A DNA stretch of 64,000 nt from Nesterenkonia sandarakina (lineage in GTDB: Bacteria; Actinomycetota; Actinomycetes; Actinomycetales; Micrococcaceae), in the NCBI RefSeq assembly GCF_003003175.1, contig NZ_PVTY01000009.1, positions 108,529-172,528 of the forward strand, given 5' to 3'. A program made the position numbers and the translations under genes. Numbering within the stretch: the stretch's first letter is position 1; each line of letters starts with the position of its first letter. Below are positions 61,392 through 64,000 of this stretch, piece after piece. The notes beneath the pieces are model-generated. The model was not told where the DNA came from. It saw nothing but the letters and a program-made list of their open reading frames with translations, and ran no database searches.

Positions 61392-61577
61392 CTAGACCTT
61401 CGGGCGGTGAGCCGCGGGGGCTCTGGCATCGGTCCGCGACGATTCCACCTCACGCCCTGGGAACACCTTGAGCCTGATCAGCCCCGCGACGGCGCCGACG
61501 ACGAACAGCGCCAGCCATATCACGGCGACGCGTTCGTGCGGCGGTCGCAGGACGAGCTGCGTCAACAAAACCTTCAA
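61392..61577 (-). CDS. Possible small membrane protein (61 aa, weak)
   Basis: This frame from TTG 61577 has one helix (VAVIWLALFVVGAVAGLIRL) and a polar C-terminal tail. No ribosome site, no recognised family. It could be real given the compact hydrophobic segment, but coding status is uncertain. Confidence 0.28.
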   Translation of the reverse strand: MKVLLTQLVLRPPHERVAVIWLALFVVGAVAGLIRLKVFPGREVESSRTDARAPAAHRPKV

Positions 61578-61818
61578 GAAGAATCGCTAAACGCAACCTA
61601 GAGGTGTCCTTCGAAGTCACATAACTGCGGGGAATCCCACACACAGATACCGTAGATAGCCGAGAGAAGCCGGAGTCGTCCTTTCTCGAATTCCTGTCGG
61701 CCTGATCCGAAGACCATTCCTAGTCAAGATCACGCCCCACGCATCACTTCACAGGTGCCAATCGACCAGCAGCTTCCAAGCTGAATCATCACGACGTGTA
61801 GAGAACCGGTATCCATAT
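61578..61818. other. AT-richer non-coding stretch before the TupA-like gene
   Basis: About 240 bases with lower G+C than the neighbours and no open frame with a ribosome site. The part nearest the TupA-like gene must carry its promoter, but I see no clear -35/-10 pair. With the IS110 remnant 2 kb further on, this may mark the border of acquired DNA. Confidence 0.4.
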
Positions 61819-62967
61819 ATGACTTCCGACAAGACCGCTGCGAAATCGCCCTTCCTGAATTTCGTGACGGCCGAGTTCTGGAACCGCGGCTCACAGCAGC
61901 GTCGTGACCTATCAAACAAGACCTACGTGCATCAGCTTCTCGAAGACAAGACGCTCGGTGGCGAAAGCATCGGACTGCCCAAGCAGCACGCGGTCCTGAA
62001 CTCCGTAGGCGAGATCACCTCAGAGGCGCTCGGCGATCGCGTGGCACTGAAGTTCGCCAATGGATGGTCGGCCAAGGGCGTCATGCTGCTCGAACGACTC
62101 GGGGAGGACCGGTACTTCGACCACATGGCTCTGCGCGAATGGACGCTTGACGGCATTCGCGAGAAGCAGGCCGCAGTGGCGGCCACCTTCCCGGGGAAGA
62201 AGGCCGCCTGGATCGTGGAGGAGCTGCTTCGGGGCGCCCAGCCCGGTGCAGTGCCCTTCGACTACAAGTTCTACATGTTCCAGGGCCAGATCGGCATGGT
62301 CGCCCAGATCGACCGGAACTACTCGCCTCCGCGCATGGTGAAGCTCGACGGTGACCTCAAGCCGTTCGTCCCCGGCCGGGACTATAAGTTCAGACCTTCG
62401 GACATCCAGCCCGGGGCGCCCGTGGTCCCACGCTCGGCAGTCATGCTCTCCCGCTGGGCCATCGAGCTCGCGAAGATGACCGACGCTCCCTTCGTGCGGG
62501 TCGACCTCTACGACACCGAGGAAGGCCCCTACTTCGGGGAGTTCACGTTCTCGTCGGGAGCAGAGTTCAAGCGCACGGTGACCTACAGCGACGAGCTGCT
62601 CGCGCACTTCGACGCATTGTTCGTCGATGCCGAGCGGGCTCTCAGGGGAGAGCCCGTGGAACCACCCAGCAGCTGGAGCACGTTGCTGCAGTCCACTCCG
62701 GCTTCCACGTTGGCGACTCATCCGCGGATCAGCCTCGCGCAATACCAGCGCTTCTCCAACTACCACTACACCCGGGGCAGTCTCGGTGGATTTCGGATGG
62801 CCAAGGCCCAAGAGGAGCTCCTGGAAAAGGGTGGGGATGCCACGGTCAATGCGTACTTGACCGACGCGCACAGAGCCGCAGGCCGGCGGTCCCTGGTTCG
62901 GCGTCCGCAGAGCCCTCCCGTGCTGCGCAAAGTCACGAGGAAGATCAAACGAACACTCCGCGGCTGA
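61819..62967 (+). CDS. TupA-like ATP-grasp protein (teichuronopeptide/glycan-modification type)
   Basis: This 382-residue protein matches the ATP-grasp TupA family: VALKFANGWSAKGVMLL in the N-terminal part, then WIVEELLRG, DYKFYMFQGQIGMVAQIDR and VRVDLYDTEEGPYFGEFTFSSGA, which carries the metal-binding acidic residues. TupA was named from teichuronopeptide synthesis in Bacillus. Relatives sit among cell-surface polysaccharide genes and are thought to attach amino acids. No glycosyltransferase is adjacent here. The C-terminus is basic. ATG 61819 has no clear ribosome site. Confidence 0.82.
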   Translation: MTSDKTAAKSPFLNFVTAEFWNRGSQQRRDLSNKTYVHQLLEDKTLGGESIGLPKQHAVLNSVGEITSEALGDRVALKFANGWSAKGVMLLERLGEDRYFDHMALREWTLDGIREKQAAVAATFPGKKAAWIVEELLRGAQPGAVPFDYKFYMFQGQIGMVAQIDRNYSPPRMVKLDGDLKPFVPGRDYKFRPSDIQPGAPVVPRSAVMLSRWAIELAKMTDAPFVRVDLYDTEEGPYFGEFTFSSGAEFKRTVTYSDELLAHFDALFVDAERALRGEPVEPPSSWSTLLQSTPASTLATHPRISLAQYQRFSNYHYTRGSLGGFRMAKAQEELLEKGGDATVNAYLTDAHRAAGRRSLVRRPQSPPVLRKVTRKIKRTLRG

Positions 62968-63057
62968 TCGCGGACAGCGTGCGCTGCAGCGCAGTCTTGA
63001 AGTGACAATTGTCGAATAATCTATTTCCACAGCGCCCCGATCTATAGGCTGAGAACA

Positions 63058-63522
63058 ATGATTCATTCACAAGGACATCAGATCTCCAGCGTCCGGCTGA
63101 GCCGGCGCGTCTCCATCCCCCTTCTTCTGCTCCTGGGTCTGAGCGCCACCGGACTCCTCTTCACACCCCTCTGGGTCGGACTCGGCATGCTCGCACTGCT
63201 AATGGTGGTGGGGATCGCACTTGGCTCATCCCGGGTCACGATCACGGCGGGTGACGAGGGACTGACGGCGCGCTGCATGGGGATCTTCCACGTGGACTTC
63301 GCCTGGTCTGAGATCCTCTCGGTGGAGGCGGGCCCCGAGACGGGAGTCCTCGAGGGTGCCGGGTATCGCCTGCTTCCTGGCGGCCGGGTGGGTCTGCTTG
63401 TCGGAGGTCCCACGGTCGAGGTCAGGGATGCGCGCAAGACCTATCTGCTGAGCGTCGAAGACCCCCAAGCCGTCGCAGAGGAGATCCGTCGGCACCTCGC
63501 GACTGCGAACTCGAAGCATTGA
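63058..63522 (+). CDS. DUF3093/PH-like small membrane protein
   Basis: This 154-residue protein has two closely spaced N-terminal helices (residues 18-36, 38-56). A small beta-rich cytoplasmic domain follows (RVTITAGDEGLTARCMGIFHVDFAWSEILSVEAG and VEVRDARKTYLLSVEDPQAVAEEI), which resembles bacterial PH-like domains. Function unknown. TAGGCT (63045-63050) ends seven bases before the ATG, a leaderless-type start. Confidence 0.7.
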   Translation: MIHSQGHQISSVRLSRRVSIPLLLLLGLSATGLLFTPLWVGLGMLALLMVVGIALGSSRVTITAGDEGLTARCMGIFHVDFAWSEILSVEAGPETGVLEGAGYRLLPGGRVGLLVGGPTVEVRDARKTYLLSVEDPQAVAEEIRRHLATANSKH

Positions 63523-63788
63523 GGGCCGGCGTCGACGCCGAGGATGGCGCCCGTAGCTTCCACCCAGTGGCTGAACGCTCCTAAGGTCCTGAACCTCCTC
63601 GACGCGCGAACCCTTCTCGGCGGAGTGACCTTCAGTCGATTCGCCCTGTGATCCACCTGCCGCCAGCGGCGCCCCGAGTCTCGGGCTAGTTGTAAGAGGG
63701 CGTGACGTTATTGACACCGATCGGGACCAGTGAGGCCGGGGGCATCTCGCCACAGGCAGTATGAGGACGATGGACTCTTCTATGTCTG

Positions 63789-64000
63789 TCAAGCAACGAG
63801 TGGGATCCTGTGGGAGTTTTCCAGGGCACGGTAGATCCGGCGGGCGAGGTATCGCTTGAGGCAGCGTCGGATCTCCTTGTTGGTGAGCCCTTCAGCCCGA
63901 CGTTTGGCGACGTAGGCACGTGTCTCAGGATTGTGGGCCATGAGGGCGACCGTGGCCATGTGGAGTGCGCGATTGAGTCTTCGGTCGCCTCCGCGATTCA
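63789..64000 (-). mobile_element. IS110-family transposase, C-terminal part, cut by window edge
   Basis: Reading the minus strand in from the window edge gives NRGGDRRLNRALHMATVAL, then NPETRAYVAKRRAEGLTNKEIRRCLKRYLARRIY and a stop at 63789. This is the IS110/IS116/IS902 (PF02371 region) transposase C-terminus, with its conserved NRGG..LN.AL and RCLKR..AR motifs. The N-terminal part lies outside the window. No start codon is inside. The 266 bases between it and the DUF3093-like gene have no other gene. Confidence 0.85.

Noticed and set aside
63686..63919. 77-codon minus-strand frame near the right end
   Set aside because: The IS110 transposase C-terminus is read in another frame through the same bases and matches its family well.

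Overview
The window is a high-G+C chromosomal segment of an actinobacterium. Several linked pairs point to Micrococcales, probably Micrococcaceae (Nesterenkonia- or Arthrobacter-like): type I glnA1, glnA2 and glnE, panB and map, a polyphosphate glucokinase, a GlnR-type nitrogen box and GTG/TTG starts. The genus is an inference from gene content; no rRNA is present. Genes are dense, many overlap by 4 bases (ATGA/GTGA), and at least eight genes have a -10-like hexamer placed so that the transcript would be leaderless.

Layout. 1-2866: a partial BON-domain gene, an ABC-F ATPase and a DUF2200 gene. 2951-12723 (minus): one long catabolic operon for homoprotocatechuate (3,4-dihydroxyphenylacetate) meta-cleavage. 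In transcription order it holds an FAH-RraA fusion, a GntR regulator, CHMS dehydrogenase, extradiol dioxygenase, hydratase, aldolase, a MobA-type FAD hydroxylase and succinate-semialdehyde dehydrogenase. Together these would take the ring to pyruvate and succinate. 12980-13617: a zinc-type ArsR repressor with a 54-residue His-rich peptide, an operator and a terminator. 14053-17147: photolyase and a DEAD-box helicase with a long leader.

17207-21048 is the most unusual locus. It is an overlapping four-gene operon encoding a GAF-PP2C (RsbU-like) phosphatase, a cellulose-synthase-like membrane glycosyltransferase with a ~150-residue insertion and no PilZ domain, a STAS antagonist and an RsbW-like kinase. 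No sigma factor is present, which suggests partner-switch control of a polysaccharide synthase.

21201-29300 holds assorted metabolism: an MBL hydrolase, a frameshifted P-loop kinase, GNAT, a flavin-reductase-like protein, a CoA-transferase coupled to an ASCH/ATP-grasp fusion, a SatD-like regulator with a membrane partner, and EamA and RDD membrane proteins. 29422-41858 is nitrogen assimilation: a GlnR box, glnA1, later glnA2 and glnE, with redox and regulatory genes between. 41996-46341 carries panB, MFS, map, ppgK and tRNA-Val. 46411-63522 is a mixed accessory stretch: glutaminase-STAS, oxidoreductases, a DUF2243/CtaG pair, a second methionine aminopeptidase, an ion channel with an odd filter, SRAP, hydrolases and a TupA-like ATP-grasp protein. 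The window ends in the 3' part of an IS110-type transposase.
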